Under the pieces are notes generated by a model. It made no database searches. It saw nothing but the letters and a program-made list of their open reading frames with translations, and had not been told where the DNA came from. Shown here in pieces: positions 1 through 13,300 of a stretch of DNA of 49,111 nucleotides (position 1 is its first letter; each line of letters starts with the position of its first letter). The DNA comes from Saprolegnia diclina VS20 (taxonomy: Eukaryota; Oomycota; Saprolegniomycetes; Saprolegniales; Saprolegniaceae): positions 82,220-131,330 of the forward strand of contig NW_008246073.1 in assembly GCF_000281045.1 (NCBI RefSeq), given 5' to 3'. A program made the translations under genes and the position numbers.

Positions 1-615
1 AGTGCTTTTGGTAGGTGGCCTTTTGATTCGAAGCGTGTTGTGACTGGCGGCAGCGGCGAGACTTAGCCGTCGCGAGGGCGAGGCGTGTGGGTGGAGCAGA
101 CCAGATGAGGTGGTCACGAAACCAAGGATCATGGCGCAGGGTGTTTCTCATTTGGAAGAGACACATCGCTTACATATTCAGCACCAAATGTTGAAGATGC
201 GGCGTGGTCTAGGACAGCTTCAAGAACGCGACGCGGATAGCAGCCACTTGGGTACCTCGTAGTGGTAGCTTGTGTAGGTACACGCTACCAAACGTTGTTG
301 ACACGTAATTTGAAGAGGGTAGGGCGAACGGTGCCGACCTTGAACGCAGTACAGCTGTAGTGTAAGTATACGCTTTTTGATCTTACTGTAGTTGACTGTG
401 CAGTTGAACAAGACTGGTGCAATGATCATTAGCTCGATTTCATTAGATCCAGTGTCGATGGTTCAATGATAATCATCTGCAGGAAGCGTTACATCAGAGG
501 GGGTCAGCGGCTGGGTCAGGAAGGGACGATCTTCTGAGTTGGGTTGTTGACCGGGTTGTACGTGTGGAACTGCAAAACCGGGTCGACCATTTTGTAACAC
601 TCAAAGCACCTCGTA
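1..615. other. Upstream region without recognisable gene
   Basis: No coding sequence was recognised on either strand. The few short open frames lack family features and convincing splice partners. The 3' part presumably holds the promoter and 5' leader of the kinase gene starting at 616, but I see no clear motif. Confidence 0.4.
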
Positions 616-2399
616 ATGCTCCGGTGGACTCTCTGCGTCTGCGTCCTCGCGGTAGCCTCCACGCCCGCCGTGTACGCACACACCGGCTTGGCAGTACCAA
701 AGAGCGCTGACTCCAAGATCCAACAGATATTAACGACGCCAGCGATGGCGGCGCTTCCAAAGTCGGATCGACCGCAGTCGTGGGCTCCAACGCCGGATCC
801 AACACCGGAGCCAACATGGCGGCCAACACCGGAGCCACCAACATGGGAGCCAACACCGGAGCCAACACCGGTGCCGGCACCCTCTCGGCCGTCACCGACG
901 CCGGTGCCGGCACCCTCTCAGCCGCCGGTGCCGAGCCAAGTACAGCCAACAATGAAGCCAATATCCCCCGCGACATCAGCACCACCACTGATGCCGGTGG
1001 ATCCGACCACGGCAACACCACCACCCAATGCGCCGACGCAAGTCTCTACAACGGGCACACCACTACCAACAAAAAACGAACCGACGGCCGAGACTGCTTT
1101 AGGCACACCCATGTCGTCGCCATCCTCAGAACCAAAGTCAGGACCGCCATCGATGGCCTCGCCGAACACAAGTTCAGCTGGAAGCGCCACTCCCGCGCCC
1201 GTGCAAGCCGTCGACGGCGCTTCCAATTCCTCGACCAACTGTACACCGAACGCTTCGATGCATCCGTATTGATATGGGTTGTCTTGTGTAGCCACGCCGC
1301 TCATTGTCGGCGTCAGTGTCGGCGGCGTGCTTTGTCTCGCGCTCATTGGCTGGTACTGCATCAAGCGACGCCGACACGCTGATGACAAGGCGACGCCGCT
1401 CATTGGATTGGTCTCGACGATGGCGGCCGACTACTCGAATGACACGGGCGCCATCGACCTCTCGCACCTCTCCCGCTGCCGCCTCGACACTGGATCGGTC
1501 GTTCTCTACTCGATCGCGGGTCGCGGTGCGTTTGCCGAAGTGTGGCGCGGCTCGTACAACGGCGCGACCGTGGCCGTCAAGAAGCTTCAGGGGGCGCGGC
1601 AGTCGGATCGCGAGATTCAAACCTTTGTCCGTGAGATTCAACTCCTTTCCAGGTACTCCGCCATCGCTTCCTCTACCAGCTCATCCGTATATGTGTAGTT
1701 TTGACTGCCCATATATCGTGTCGCTCGTGGGCGCGACGTGGAACACGCCCATGGATTTGCAGTGCGTCATGGAGTACATGGACGCTGGCGACCTCCGTGA
1801 CCACCTAAATCGGCAAGACGCGGCTTCGTTTCCGTGGTCGGCCAAAATCGTGTGTCTCCAGGCGGTCGTGTACGGTCTCGGGTACCTACACTCGCTCTCA
1901 ATCATCCACCGCGACCTCAAGTCCCGCAACGTCCTCCTCGATACGAAGAAGGGCTACAAGCTCGTGGACTTTGGCATCGCCAAGGAAGACATGCAAGCCA
2001 CCATGACGATGGGAGTCGGGACGTTCCGCTGGATGGCGCCCGAGGTGCTTCAGGAAACCGCGTACACGGTCGCTGCCGACGTCTACTCGTTCGGTACGTC
2101 CCTCTTTATACAACAGCATGTGTACGAGTAGTGCTATAGGTGTGATGCTCTCCGAGATGGACACGCACGAGCTACCGTACACGGATGTCAAGAACCCGAC
2201 GACGGGCCAGCCACTCGCGGACCCGGCTGTCGTTGGGCGCGTCATGGCCGGCACGATCAAGCCGTCGTTCACCCCTGACGGGCCTGCGTGGGTCCGCGCC
2301 CTTGGCGAGAGCTGTCTGCAGTTCGACCCGGAGGATCGCCCAACGATCTACCAGATCGCTGCCACGTTGGAGCAAGTAAAGGCAACCACGTATGAGTAA
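616..2399 (+). CDS. Receptor-like TKL protein kinase, single-pass
   Basis: Exons 616-1240, 1292-1652, 1699-2093 and 2140-2399 give 546 residues. Residues 1-21 are a signal peptide. A Pro/Thr-rich ectodomain with PTPEPT-like repeats follows (about 50-190). A single membrane segment lies near 212-233, ended by a basic stop-transfer stretch (KRRRH). The cytoplasmic kinase domain shows the glycine loop GRGAFAEVW (near 285), the VAVKK lysine, HRDLKSRN (near 400), DFGIA (near 419) and WMAPEVL, so all catalytic residues are present. HRDLKSRN and the overall form fit the tyrosine-kinase-like Ser/Thr family that is expanded in oomycetes. The in-frame stop at 1270-1272 lies inside the proposed 51-nt intron, which restores one frame through the membrane segment. 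Introns two and three (46 nt each) join conserved kinase motifs exactly. The ligand is unknown; the ectodomain looks like a cell-wall-spanning stalk and not a binding fold. Confidence 0.88.
778..935 (+). repeat. Pro/Thr/Glu codon repeats in kinase ectodomain
   Basis: Imperfect short repeats encode PTPEPT-like and APSxPxPTPVP-like units in the extracellular stalk of the kinase. Such repeats commonly vary in length between strains. Confidence 0.6.
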
Positions 2400-2832
2400 T
2401 TCAGTCGTAATGTCATTTTGATAAGTTGATTTTCACGATCGCGACAACTCGCAAGTAGGTGGCAGTATACTGGAGCCAAGACTTCGTACAATTGAGCTCG
2501 TGACGGAATATGTGTTGTCAAGATACTGCTCGGATATTTCGTAGAGCGCCAAGAGCAATGCTTACATGTGCGAGAAGCTTGGTGCTCTCCGACACTTGCT
2601 CGAGTTTGCAACTTGGTTCTAGTTTCGGGCTTCGTCGGCGAGGACGTCGCACCAGCACTCACGCGAGGACGGAATGTAGGTCGTATTTGAATCTACGGTT
2701 CGTATTGCGAGGGATTTTACCTTGGGTATGATAAAATTATCGAGATAAAGGTTCGTATCACGAGGTCCATCTGCGTCCAAGGTCTGGCTCGGTGGTTCGG
2801 ATCCACCGCTTCAGCCGGCCTTCACGTAGAGC
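2400..2832. other. Intergenic region, nothing recognised
   Basis: This stretch lies between two genes on the same strand. It must hold the kinase 3' UTR and the promoter of the F-box/DUSP gene. It is AT-richer than the flanks and has no open frame with recognisable features. Confidence 0.4.
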
Positions 2833-4209
2833 ATGACCATGGAGCGCTGGTTGGGCGTCTGCCGCTTCCTGACGAGCAACGAGATGGCGCACCTGAGCCA
2901 CACGAGCCGCGACGTCCGTGCCGTCGTCGAAGCGGTCGCTGTGATCTTTGCCAAGGAGTCGCCTGCGCTCGCCTTCCTCTTTGCCGACACGAGCGTCGCC
3001 TTCGTGCGCCTGCCGCGCATCTCGATCTTCCAATGGCTTCGCTGCGTGGAGCTCCAGCTCATCAAGTCGCTGCTGCTCCACGCGTCCAGTGTCGCCGAGA
3101 CCGCCGGTGACGACGTTGACTTTCCGGCGGTCGCTTGGACGTCGTCGGCGCACGTGACCGTGCTCGTGTCCAAGGCGTTCGTGCTCACGAGCAAGAAGCA
3201 GTGCGACCGCGCCGAGAAGCTACTGCGCCAAGGACCAAAGGCTGTGTCGAGGCTGCGCGAGCTCGCGTCAATCCCACCGTCGTCCAAGAAGCATGCCAAG
3301 GCGGTGAAGCAGGTGCGCAGCGACCTCGCGGCCATGCAGCTCCTCGAAGACCGCGAGATCGCCCACGTCAGCGACAGCATCACGTGTAGCCATGATGGCC
3401 TTCTCCCGCTCTCGCTCTCGAAAGGCCAAGGCAAACGGCTCTCCCTGCCGTTGGCGGTGTGGCGCAAGCTGCTGCGGTATGTGAATCCGGGCGCCGACCG
3501 CGTCTTTGGCGCTGGCCGCCCCGCCACCGAGTGCGACACGTGCTTGACGACGGCCAAGCTCGAGCAAATGCAAGTGGAAGAGAAGAAGACACAGCGGTTG
3601 TTGCTGCACACGGAGAGCGGGGGTGGCGACTCGCTCTACGAGCTGCTCGCGCGCAAGACAGGGTACCCCCCGAGCCTGTTGAGCCCCGAGCGCGGCCGCT
3701 TCTATATTGTACGTGTCTTCAAAGTGGAACATATTGTCCTACGCTCGCTAGGTGCCGCAATCGTGGCTCAAGCGCTGGCGTCAATATGTCAAGAGCGTTG
3801 TGGATGAGGTGCCCGGACCGATCTTGAACGGCGCGCTCCTCTGCAGCCGCCACCGCAAGCCCGTCGTGCCGAACGCGATCGCGCTTTTCCTCATGGGCGC
3901 ATCGACGTCGGTGCTCTCGACGATCCCTGGCATCACCTAGTACGGTTTCCCCTAAATATATGGGTGAGCTCATGTTCTGCACGTAGCGCGTTGTATGAGA
4001 TCGTCACCGAGACGGAGTGGGACCAGCTCCAAGACAGCTTTTGCGCCGAGGTCGCGGTTGGCTTTGACGTGGTATGTGGCACCATTGTATGGCGGACGCT
4101 GCCGTGCCAAGTGTGCGAAGAGCCCACCGAGAGCCGCCCGAAGAAGGCCAACCGCAACAACAACAGCAACCGACGCACGGCGTACACAGCGCCGGCGATC
4201 CGCCTCTAG
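2833..4209 (+). CDS. F-box protein with tandem DUSP-like domains
   Basis: Exons 2833-3708, 3752-3939 and 3987-4209 give 428 residues (introns of 43 and 47 nt). The N-terminus (about 1-45) looks like an F-box, a SKP1-binding module of SCF ubiquitin ligases. Two stretches resemble DUSP domains, known from ubiquitin-specific proteases of the USP48 group: CSHDGLLP to CDTC (about 195-245) and VPQSWLKRWRQYV to LPCQVCEE (293-400). The second spans both introns, and each splice restores the expected order, which supports the model. There is no Cys/His protease core, so it is unlikely to be a deubiquitinase. A substrate-adaptor role is an inference. The protein ends in a basic Asn/Arg-rich tail. The ATG at 2839 is an alternative start. 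Confidence 0.75.
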
Positions 4210-4323
4210 GTGCCATGCGCTGCGGCCACGGGCGGTACATACCCCAAGACTGTCTACTTGTGCATACGCACCCGTGGTTCCCTGATATAACACGATTCGC
4301 ACGCGATAAAATCTAGTTGTTGG

Positions 4324-7300
4324 TCATGCATCCTGTGTCTGAGGCGGTGGCTGACGCCGGGCGCGCTGAATAAGGAGTGCGACCGAGAGCGGCGCCGGCC
4401 GATTCGCATAGGCTATGCCTACGGCGTGGTTGTACGCGCGTCGCCAAAGCTTCCGCACTGCGGCCGAAATGAGCGCGGCTCGACGGACGGCCCGCACCTT
4501 GCGCACGCGGCGGCGGTTGCGGATCGTGTCGTGAAGCAAGACGCCGGCCGCGACGACGATGGACGCCAAGTTGGTGGCCACGAGCAAGAGCGATATGGTA
4601 TAGACGTCGACCATGGCGACCACCGGTGTAAGCGCCGTCGTCGACGCCGTGTTCATCAAAAGGAGAAACCCGAGGAAGAGGGTGATGAAGAGCTGAAACT
4701 GGGTCACGCCAGCCACGAGCGAGTCGGTCCAGGACCGGTACGGCTTGCATTGGAGCGTGAGGGTGAGCGCAAGCAGACTACGTATGCACATATTTTAGCG
4801 GTAGCGTGTTGATAGCAGGCGGCACCAGAGAGCGAGACCCGACGTCGATTGGACAATGTCGTTTCCCTGGAGGAAGACGAGGACACCGTTCAGGAGCACT
4901 TTTCTAGCTCCAAAATTTGGATACCGTGTCTGGGAAGAATGCTGTACCGAATCAGATCAAAGACGTCAAACCACCAGAATTCGCTCTTGTCTAATGCATT
5001 TGCCGTGAGTGTGGGGCACATATATGTTGTTGTCGTACAATTCTGGTAGATGAGTCCCAGACGCGCCATGACCGCAGAGTCCTAGACGGTTGTGAGATGG
5101 AAGTGAGACGAGTCGTCGACCTCGAGGTTCTTTGTCTTCATGTAGTGGCCCAAGTAGGCCATCTCGTCCCGGCGACCGAGCGCAAGGGGCACACACCGTC
5201 CCTCGGCCGCGAGCATGGTACGCATCTCCGCTAGCCACTTTTCGCGCAACGGGCGGTACGCGCGCGACTCGAGCAGCGTCAAGCGTGTGTCTACGCTGCG
5301 TGACAGACCTCTCATTGGCTTGTCAGCATGACATACCAATGTGCCGGTGCCGCGCCTTGTAGACAAGGCGCCAAAAGAGAAACGGAACGCCGACGACCCA
5401 GACGCCGACACCGGCGAGCGCGACGCATGCATAGAGCGACCACTCGGTCGTATAGCACTCGAGGCTGCGGTCCTTCACGAGCCAGTAGCGAGCACCGACT
5501 TGGTCGCAGTGGAACACGAGCAGAAAGTTCCTCGACACCATCGGGTACAAAAGCAAGAGAATCCTACAAAACTTAAGTGCAAAAGTTCGCACGCACTTGT
5601 GATGCGCGCACCCGAGCATCACTTTGACGCATTTGATGCGGTACGATTGATAGTGCAGTCGGAGCTTCACGCGCGCTTGCCAGACGCAGAGGTTGCTCCG
5701 CAGGACCCGCGATCGGACGTGGGCAGTGAGTGGCTTGGCCGGGCACACGCGGTGCGTTGGCCGGTACATGGGCAGTGCCCCGGTGTACGCCTTGGCCGTC
5801 GACATATTGATGGCCTCGCGTTGGAGTTGCCGGGCACGTGATGTGTGGGGGTCGGGCTCCGTGAGCAGCGCGCGAAGTGCAGTGAGGACACGGCGGGCGG
5901 CAATAGTTCCGTGGGCTGAACTGACATCGTCCAGCGACAACAGAGTGCTCGCCCGCTGTTCGAGTGACTGCCTTCGGCGTTTTTGGCGGCTTCCACTCAA
6001 TGGCTGCGGCATGGACGGTCGCCGCTGGGCCATGTCGGGTACGTACTTGTCCCAAACGGGGAGGCCGCAGCGAGGGCAGCAGCGCGGAATGGTCTTGAGT
6101 TTTCCAATGTAGTGGGCCGCACCGCGGTAATAAAAGATGAAAACCAGTGCAAAGATAAAGGCGAGCACGGCCAGCGTCGAGCTAGAATGAAGCGTGGACC
6201 AAAGTTGTCCACATTAGAGAACGTACATGAACTGCACGTAGAACGACGTGGACGGCATGAAGCAGTCAATACCCGCAATCGCGACGAGATCCTATCCGTG
6301 CATCGTGTGCGATACTGTAACTTAATCGACGCACCAGACTAAACTGAGACGTGGCCACCATCGCGTCGTTGATGGCGGGCGGCCACGCGATCGCGTACGT
6401 AGTTCGGAAATTCCCAAAAATTTGGAAAAATCCAGTGAGAATTTTGGCCTTTTCGAGGTAGACGCTCACGTAATCGGGACGGCCGTCCGTGTCGAGCGTG
6501 ATGCCAAAGACGTCGCGCGGCGGCGCTTGTGGGCGTCGACGCGCTTGCCACGCGAGGTACTTTTTATGGCAATTCGAGCGTGCCGAGGCCCACCACGTGA
6601 GCCGCTGTTTGGTGCGCGCTTTGAGTTGCTGGTCGAGCTTTGCCTGGCGCAAGAGCTCCCTTTCGCTGCCATCCTAAGCACAAAGCGGACGCCATGTAAC
6701 TTGCGACCATCGTTGCTTGTCAACGTACGATGAGGTAGAGCCGAAGCGCCCCGATCAAACACGCAAGCACGACAAGGCCGAGACACGGTGCCAGCGCATT
6801 CTGCCACGTCAGCGACGTCCACTTGCCGTTGCAGTCTAGTACCATCGAATCCCAACGCTTACTTTTGCGACAAGAGATGTGCCGTACATTGGCATGTGCC
6901 CGAGATCGTGTTGGAGTACCCCGATGCACAGCGCCCGCACAATGAGCCGGCGTAGCCGACGGCGCACGCGTGGCCGAGCAGACTGTCGATATTGCCAAGA
7001 CAAACGTTTTCGACCTATGCAATTTGAGAACGACAGAGGCGCGAAGACACGACCTGACACGGGTAGAACGCGAGACCAGAGAGACACATGAACTCCCGCA
7101 TCGGCGGCCAGGACGCCACGTACGTCACTGGCACGACACTGGTCAAGCACTGCGTCAACGCAGCTTCCATGTCGTCGGACGAAAGGGCAAACGCCCGGCA
7201 CGGGTCTCTCGATGGCCAATTCAACGGATCGCACTGCGTCGTTACGTGCGTCGCCGGGGCGCGGTCGAGGTAGTAGTTGGGCAGTGTGCGCGGATGGGCG

Positions 7301-10300
7301 ACGCCGACAAGTGCGGGTGTCCCAGTCGTCAGGATGTACTCGGAGCAGACCGCGCCCGGAGGACAGCTGAAACATGCGGTACCGTTCAAGCTATATTGTC
7401 CGGACGGACACCGCACACATCGCCTATACATGACATAGTTTCAACTCCGTACACATACCACAAACATACCCTGCGGCGTCGGTCGAGTACCCCGGTGCAC
7501 ACGGTGTCATCAGCATGTCGATCTGCAGCGGAATCATTGATGCGCCCAAACGACTGCAGTCGACGACGACCGAAACAGGCACGGCGGCCACGACGATAGG
7601 TCCTTGAATCGCCGCTCTCGCAAAGGTGACGAGACCGTTGACAGCCGAGTACGTTGCGCCCCTCGGGGCCAGCGCGAGGCCCGCAGCAGACGCAGAGAGC
7701 GTACACGTCGTCGCGTTGTCGAGGCGAGCCACGTGCCCGTAGTAATCGGTGGTCTGTACCGTCGCCCACGAAAACGGCGATGTCAGCAGCGCCGACGCCA
7801 CGTACGCCGACGCATTGCCGCCAACCGTGAGTGGTACATCACTCGAGAACGACGACGGCCACGCTTTTACCCGTACCGACACGGCCGACGTCGCCACGTC
7901 GGTGGGCTCATTGTTGTCCAAGGAGCAGTTGTCGCAGAAAAAATGGGCGCCGGACGGAGGGTCAACCACCCAAAAGATGCCGCCGCCCGACATCGCCGAG
8001 TTGTTGAGCACTACGAGCGACGTGAACGCCGACATTTCCGCCCCCTTGTCCAAGTAGAGGCCGCCGCCCTGGCGCTGGGCAGCGTTCATGAAGAACGTAG
8101 CGTTGATGGTTTGGTGGGGGCCCGGCGACACGAGCGCCATCGCGGCACCGTCTTTCGCAGTATTTAAGGTCCAGCGCGACCCGGTATCGCTGACGCGTGC
8201 GCTGTGGCTCGCAAAGAGGCCCCCGCCCATGCCGTTGGGCGACGAATTGTTGGTGGCGACGCACTCGAGCAGCGTGCCTTGCGCTGCGCGCTCGAGCGCG
8301 ATCGCGCCGCCGTTGCCTGCGGCGGCGACGTTGGTCGTGAACGTACAGTTGACGATGGCGCCGACACTTCGCGACGCAAGAACCAGTGCGCCCCCAGTCG
8401 TCTCGGCCGTGTTGAGTGAAAAAATCGAGGCGAGGCTGTGCAGCGAGCTCGTGCGATCTAAAAACACGCCGCCCCCCGTGGTGGCGCTGTTGTTTGCAAA
8501 CGTCGCGTGGACGCAGGTCACTTTGGCCGTCGTTGCAAAGAGACCACCGCCGCTGTGTTGCCCATAGTTGCGTAGCACCTGCGTGTCAATGACAACGAGT
8601 TGGCTTCCGTGGCCAGCAAAGATGCCTAAATAATACAGGCTTGGCGGGGGACGACATCCGTTACTGTGTACCGCCGCCGTGTCCCGTCGCGTTGTTCCCA
8701 AGGACATTCGAGCCGTAGAGCTGGGCAGCGGTCGACAAGGCGCCGTGCAGATAGATGCCACCGCCGTGACTTCGTGCGAAGTTGTTTCGGATACTCGAGT
8801 TGCCGGCCATGAGAAGCACAGCGCCCGCATCGAGGTAGACGCCGCCGCCGCAGCCTTCGGCGCCTACATCACGCAAATTTGAAGAGATGCTCGCACGCGG
8901 AAATATGCTGCATCGTACGGTTGGCGTCGACGAACGTGCATTGTAGCTCCACGCTTGTTGCGTTTCCAGTGGCAAAAATGCCACCGCCGTCGCGGGTCGC
9001 CACGTTCAACGTCAATTGTACAGTGTGACAGTACATACTGGCCGCGTTGGTCAGATACACAGCGCCACCGCGTGTGGCGACGCCGTTTGCGAGGCGTGTC
9101 GACGCTTCCAAGATGACGGTCGACGCATCCGCATAGACGAGGCCGCCAAGAAAACTCGTCGTGTCTCCTCCACGCACGCTGCAGTTGGTGAGTGTCACCG
9201 TTGAGAATCCGCAGAGAGCAACAGAGCCGCCGTTGGAGGCAGCGTTGGCCGTCAAGCGCGTAGAAGTTAGTGCAAAGCGGGAGGCGGCAATTAGCGCGAT
9301 GGCTCCACCGCGATCTCTGGCCGTGTTGCTCGAAAAGGCGCAGCTAAAAGCCGCGCTTGACGAGTTGATGAGCGCAATGGCACCACCAGTAGCGTTGGCA
9401 AAGTTGGCCATCATGACCACGCGTTGCAGCGAGAGGTGGGCGCCCACGACATACATGCCGCCCCCGTCGTCCGCCACGTTGTCTTGCAAGGTCACATTCG
9501 CGAGCGCCACACGAGCGCTTGACGCAGCGTAGATACCGCCGCCAGCGACCGCGATATTCTTCTCCAAGACGATGCGATCCCCGGCAAACGAGCTGTTGAC
9601 GTCAATGTAGAGCCCTCCCCCGTGCTGCGCGGCGCCATATGAAATGTGTACGGCCGAGACCACGGCGGTGGTGTGGGGTGCGACGTAAACGTGCCCACTG
9701 GAAGATCGAGTCGCCGTCAGTATCGTTGTCGCCAGATACTGCGTGGTCGCGGCGCCCAAGAAAGCACTGGCGCCAGTCAACGCAACCGACGCGCCTCTTG
9801 GTGCGAGATTGTCGACGATGGCCGTGTTCGTGTGGTGCACCGTTGCATTTTGTATGTAGAGCCCACCGCCTGTTTGGCGGGCGACGTTTTTGTATAGCGA
9901 TACGCTGGTCACGGTCGAAGCGCCGCCTTGCAGGATCGCCACGCCGCCGCCATGCGCAGCCGATCCGTTCTCAATCGTCAAGTTGATTATCGAACAGGAC
10001 GTGCCAACAACATTGCCGCCGAATCGATGGGCCGTGTTGTTGAATATGGACGCGTTCGCGCCGAGAACAGTTGCATCGGCCAGTGCCAAGCCACCGCCCG
10101 ACTCGGTAGCACTGCAAGAGGTGACGCGCGTTTCAAAGAGGCGCACGGAGCTGTTTTGAGCGGAGATGCCGCCACCGGTGACCAAGGCCGAGTTGAACGT
10201 GATGTTGCAGCGCTCCAAGCTGACGGTGGCGTAGTGAGCGCCGAGGCCACCGCCACGCATCGCTCGGTTGCCCTGCAGTCTGCCATTTCGAACTGTACAG

Positions 10301-13300
10301 CTGCCGTTGGTGCACAGAAAGCCACCACCGAGCGTATCGGCCGAGTTGCGCAAGAGCCTCGGCCCGTCGAGCTGGCAGCTTTTGCTGCAGGTGATGCCGC
10401 CACCAGCCACGCGAGCGCGGTTGCGCGTAGTAGCACAAGTGCCTCGCAATGCGATATCGGGCCCGTCGAGGTAGGCACCGCCACCGTCGTCCGCCGTGTT
10501 GGCGTCCAAAACGAGACCCGAGCACGCGACGGTAGAAGACGGTGTCACAAAGGCACCGCCACCGCGCTGCTGAGCGCAACTGTCCAGAACCGATGTGTTT
10601 TGAATCGAAATCCAACCCGAGAGGTGGAGACCGCCACCGTCTCGTGCAGCTTGGTTCGCAGCAAGAACGAGGTCCGCGAGGTACGAGCTGTTAGAGGCCG
10701 CGACGCCGCCGCCATCGAGACGCGCCGAGTTGGTTATGATGTGCATGGACTTGACACGGGACGTGAGCAAGCACATGCCGCCACCGACCGATGCCGCATT
10801 CGATCGGATGGCCACAGTGGCACCAGCAATGGTCGAGTTGAAGCCAAAGAGACCACCACCGGATGTCGCCGCTGAATTGTTGACGATCGTAGTGTTGAGC
10901 AGCCCCATGTTGGAGTTGTGGGCGGCAAGGCCGCCACCAGTACCATTGGAGGTGCACCTGGCCACGAAGAGTCCGTCAAGAAGGACCGAGCTAGCATGGA
11001 CGTAGAGACCCCCGCCTGTATCTACACGAATCTAAGCACTGTCAGAACAAAGTGCAGATGTGTACCTGCTGCATGGTTTTCAAAAAGCGCGAGCTCCGAC
11101 ACATCAAACGAGCTGTTGCTCAGCGACTGCAGTGCGAGGCCACCACCTTGTACCGCCGTGTTGAGAGCTACGGTCGTGTTACCGACAGAGAGACTCTGGG
11201 TGGACAAGAGAAGAAGCCCGCCGCCGGTGATCGCCGTATTACCAAGGATTCGAATGCGCTCCATGACGAGGCTAGCGGCCGAGAGCACGGCGAGGCCTCC
11301 GCCGCCACCGGCTGAGTTGTTGAACACGGTGCCGTTCCAGAGGTTGTTGTCGACACCTGTGACAGCGATACCGCCACCGTAACGCGCTGCCGTGTTGAGC
11401 GCAACACGTGCACCGTGCAGCGTACTCGAGTAAAGAGAGACGCCCCCGCCATCAGACGTGGCCGTGTTGTGGGATATACTCGAGGTGGTTGCCTTCAAGC
11501 TACTGTGTTCGAGATAGACTCCGCCACCAGTCGTCGCCACACAGTCTTCAATATCAACGTCGCTGAAGACCAACTCCGAGTTGGCTGCTGCGAGACCGCC
11601 GCCGAGTGAAGACGATACTGCGCCACGAACGGAAACGTGGGTCAGCACCACCTGACTGTCGGCCACTTGGAGGCGAGCGCTGGGGCCAATGCCTCCGATA
11701 AGGCGGAGACTGGAGAGTCGCACCACCGACGCTTTGCGAATATCCCACGATGCAAGCGCGCCAGTGCAATTGACGTCCACCACCAGAGCAGAGTCCGGCA
11801 TAGAAATAGCAAACAAATCGCTGTCCGACCAGGCGGTCGACACCAACGAGGTGATCGTCACGTGCTGGTGTTCCAAGACGACGTTGCACGTGCGCGCGTC
11901 CGTGTACGTGCCAGGATACAGGACAATAGTGCCGTTGGGGGGCACGAGCTCGAGTGCCCGAGTGAGTGACTGGAGCGCTTTATTTTGTCTAAGGCCGCCG
12001 GTGCCAAGGGTATCGCTGCCAAACCGCTCATCAACAACGATGCTATCGGGCCGGTAGCACGCTGGATGGTGCGGACACACATCGTGGTTGGTGCATCCTT
12101 CGCCTGAGAAGCGCGGTCGGCAGTCACACGTGCCGTCATCGCGACAGAGACCATATCGCCCGCACGACGTCGGACATGGTATCGTCAAGGCGTCGAGGGA
12201 CACGCCTCGTACACCATGGTACCTCAAATGAACGCCCGAGAGCTGAATCGAGTCGTCGGTTGCTAGAATCATCCGGAGGCCAATGCCCGGCGCACGGCTT
12301 TGTAGTGTAAATGGCGGTCGAGCGCAGCCGCCTTGCCACATGAGCTGCTCCGAACCGTTTTGGTGCACCTCAAAGAAGGCAACCTTGTCGTTATCGCACT
12401 CCATCTCAAACGCATAGACCTACAGAAGCAGACTGACACAAACATATAACGACAAGCTCGTACGTGGAGAAGGACCGAGACGTCAGGCGACGATGGTAGG
12501 ATGAGCCAGGAGACGTAGGCGTTTGGCTGGTAGGCGAGCGTAGTGTTTATGTGACCGACTTCACCCCCATCGACTACGGTGGAGAGGACCGTCGCATTGG
12601 TCTCGGCCAAAAACCGGTTGGGTGCAGCGGCATAGCTTGAGTGTGCGGGTGTAGTCTCGCACTCGGGACACGAAGACGCAAATGACCCGTTGATCTCTCG
12701 CCACCAGTCGATACTCGTTGGAGCTAGACCGGTGTCTGTGCATCACTTGCTTGACAATACTGGAAGGTACGTACCACACGCATCTTTCCCGGTGAGCACG
12801 AGTATCGCCGGCGCGCTGTTGCCCCACGTCGTCGTCGCCGTCTAAGCATATCTTGGTGTAGTGTTTGTAAAGAGAGATGATGTATGCGTACGACAGAAAT
12901 GCTAACACGACTGCTAATGTTGCTCATGGGAATGGCCCACGTCGTTGCTGTTGTGATGTGGGGTGGATCCTCGTCGGCGGAAACGACGTAGTAGAGATCA
13001 TCGCTCTTGGCACCACCGATGTCCAGTGGCGGAGACCAGACCAGTTGGACTGCCTCGACCGTCTCATCAAACGTACCACAGAGGTGCGAAGGTGACGTCG
13101 GTGGCGTCACTGGCGTTGTCGNNNNNNNNNNNNNNNNNNNNNNNNNNNNNNNNNNNNNNNNNNNNNNNNNNNNNNNNNNNNNNNNNNNNNNNNNNNNNNN
13201 NNNNNNNNNNNNNNNNNNNNNNNNNNNNNNNNNNNNNNNNNNNNNNNNNNNNNNNNNNNNNNNNNNNNNNNNNNNNNNNNNNNNNNNNNNNNNNNNNNNN

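Noticed and set aside
220-429. 69-codon minus-strand frame near the window start
   Set aside because: It is short, without motifs and not linked to any exon.
1270-1272. In-frame stop between ectodomain and membrane segment of the kinase, as possible stop-codon readthrough
   Set aside because: A 51-nt GT/AG intron of the local type removes it and keeps the frame, so readthrough is not needed.
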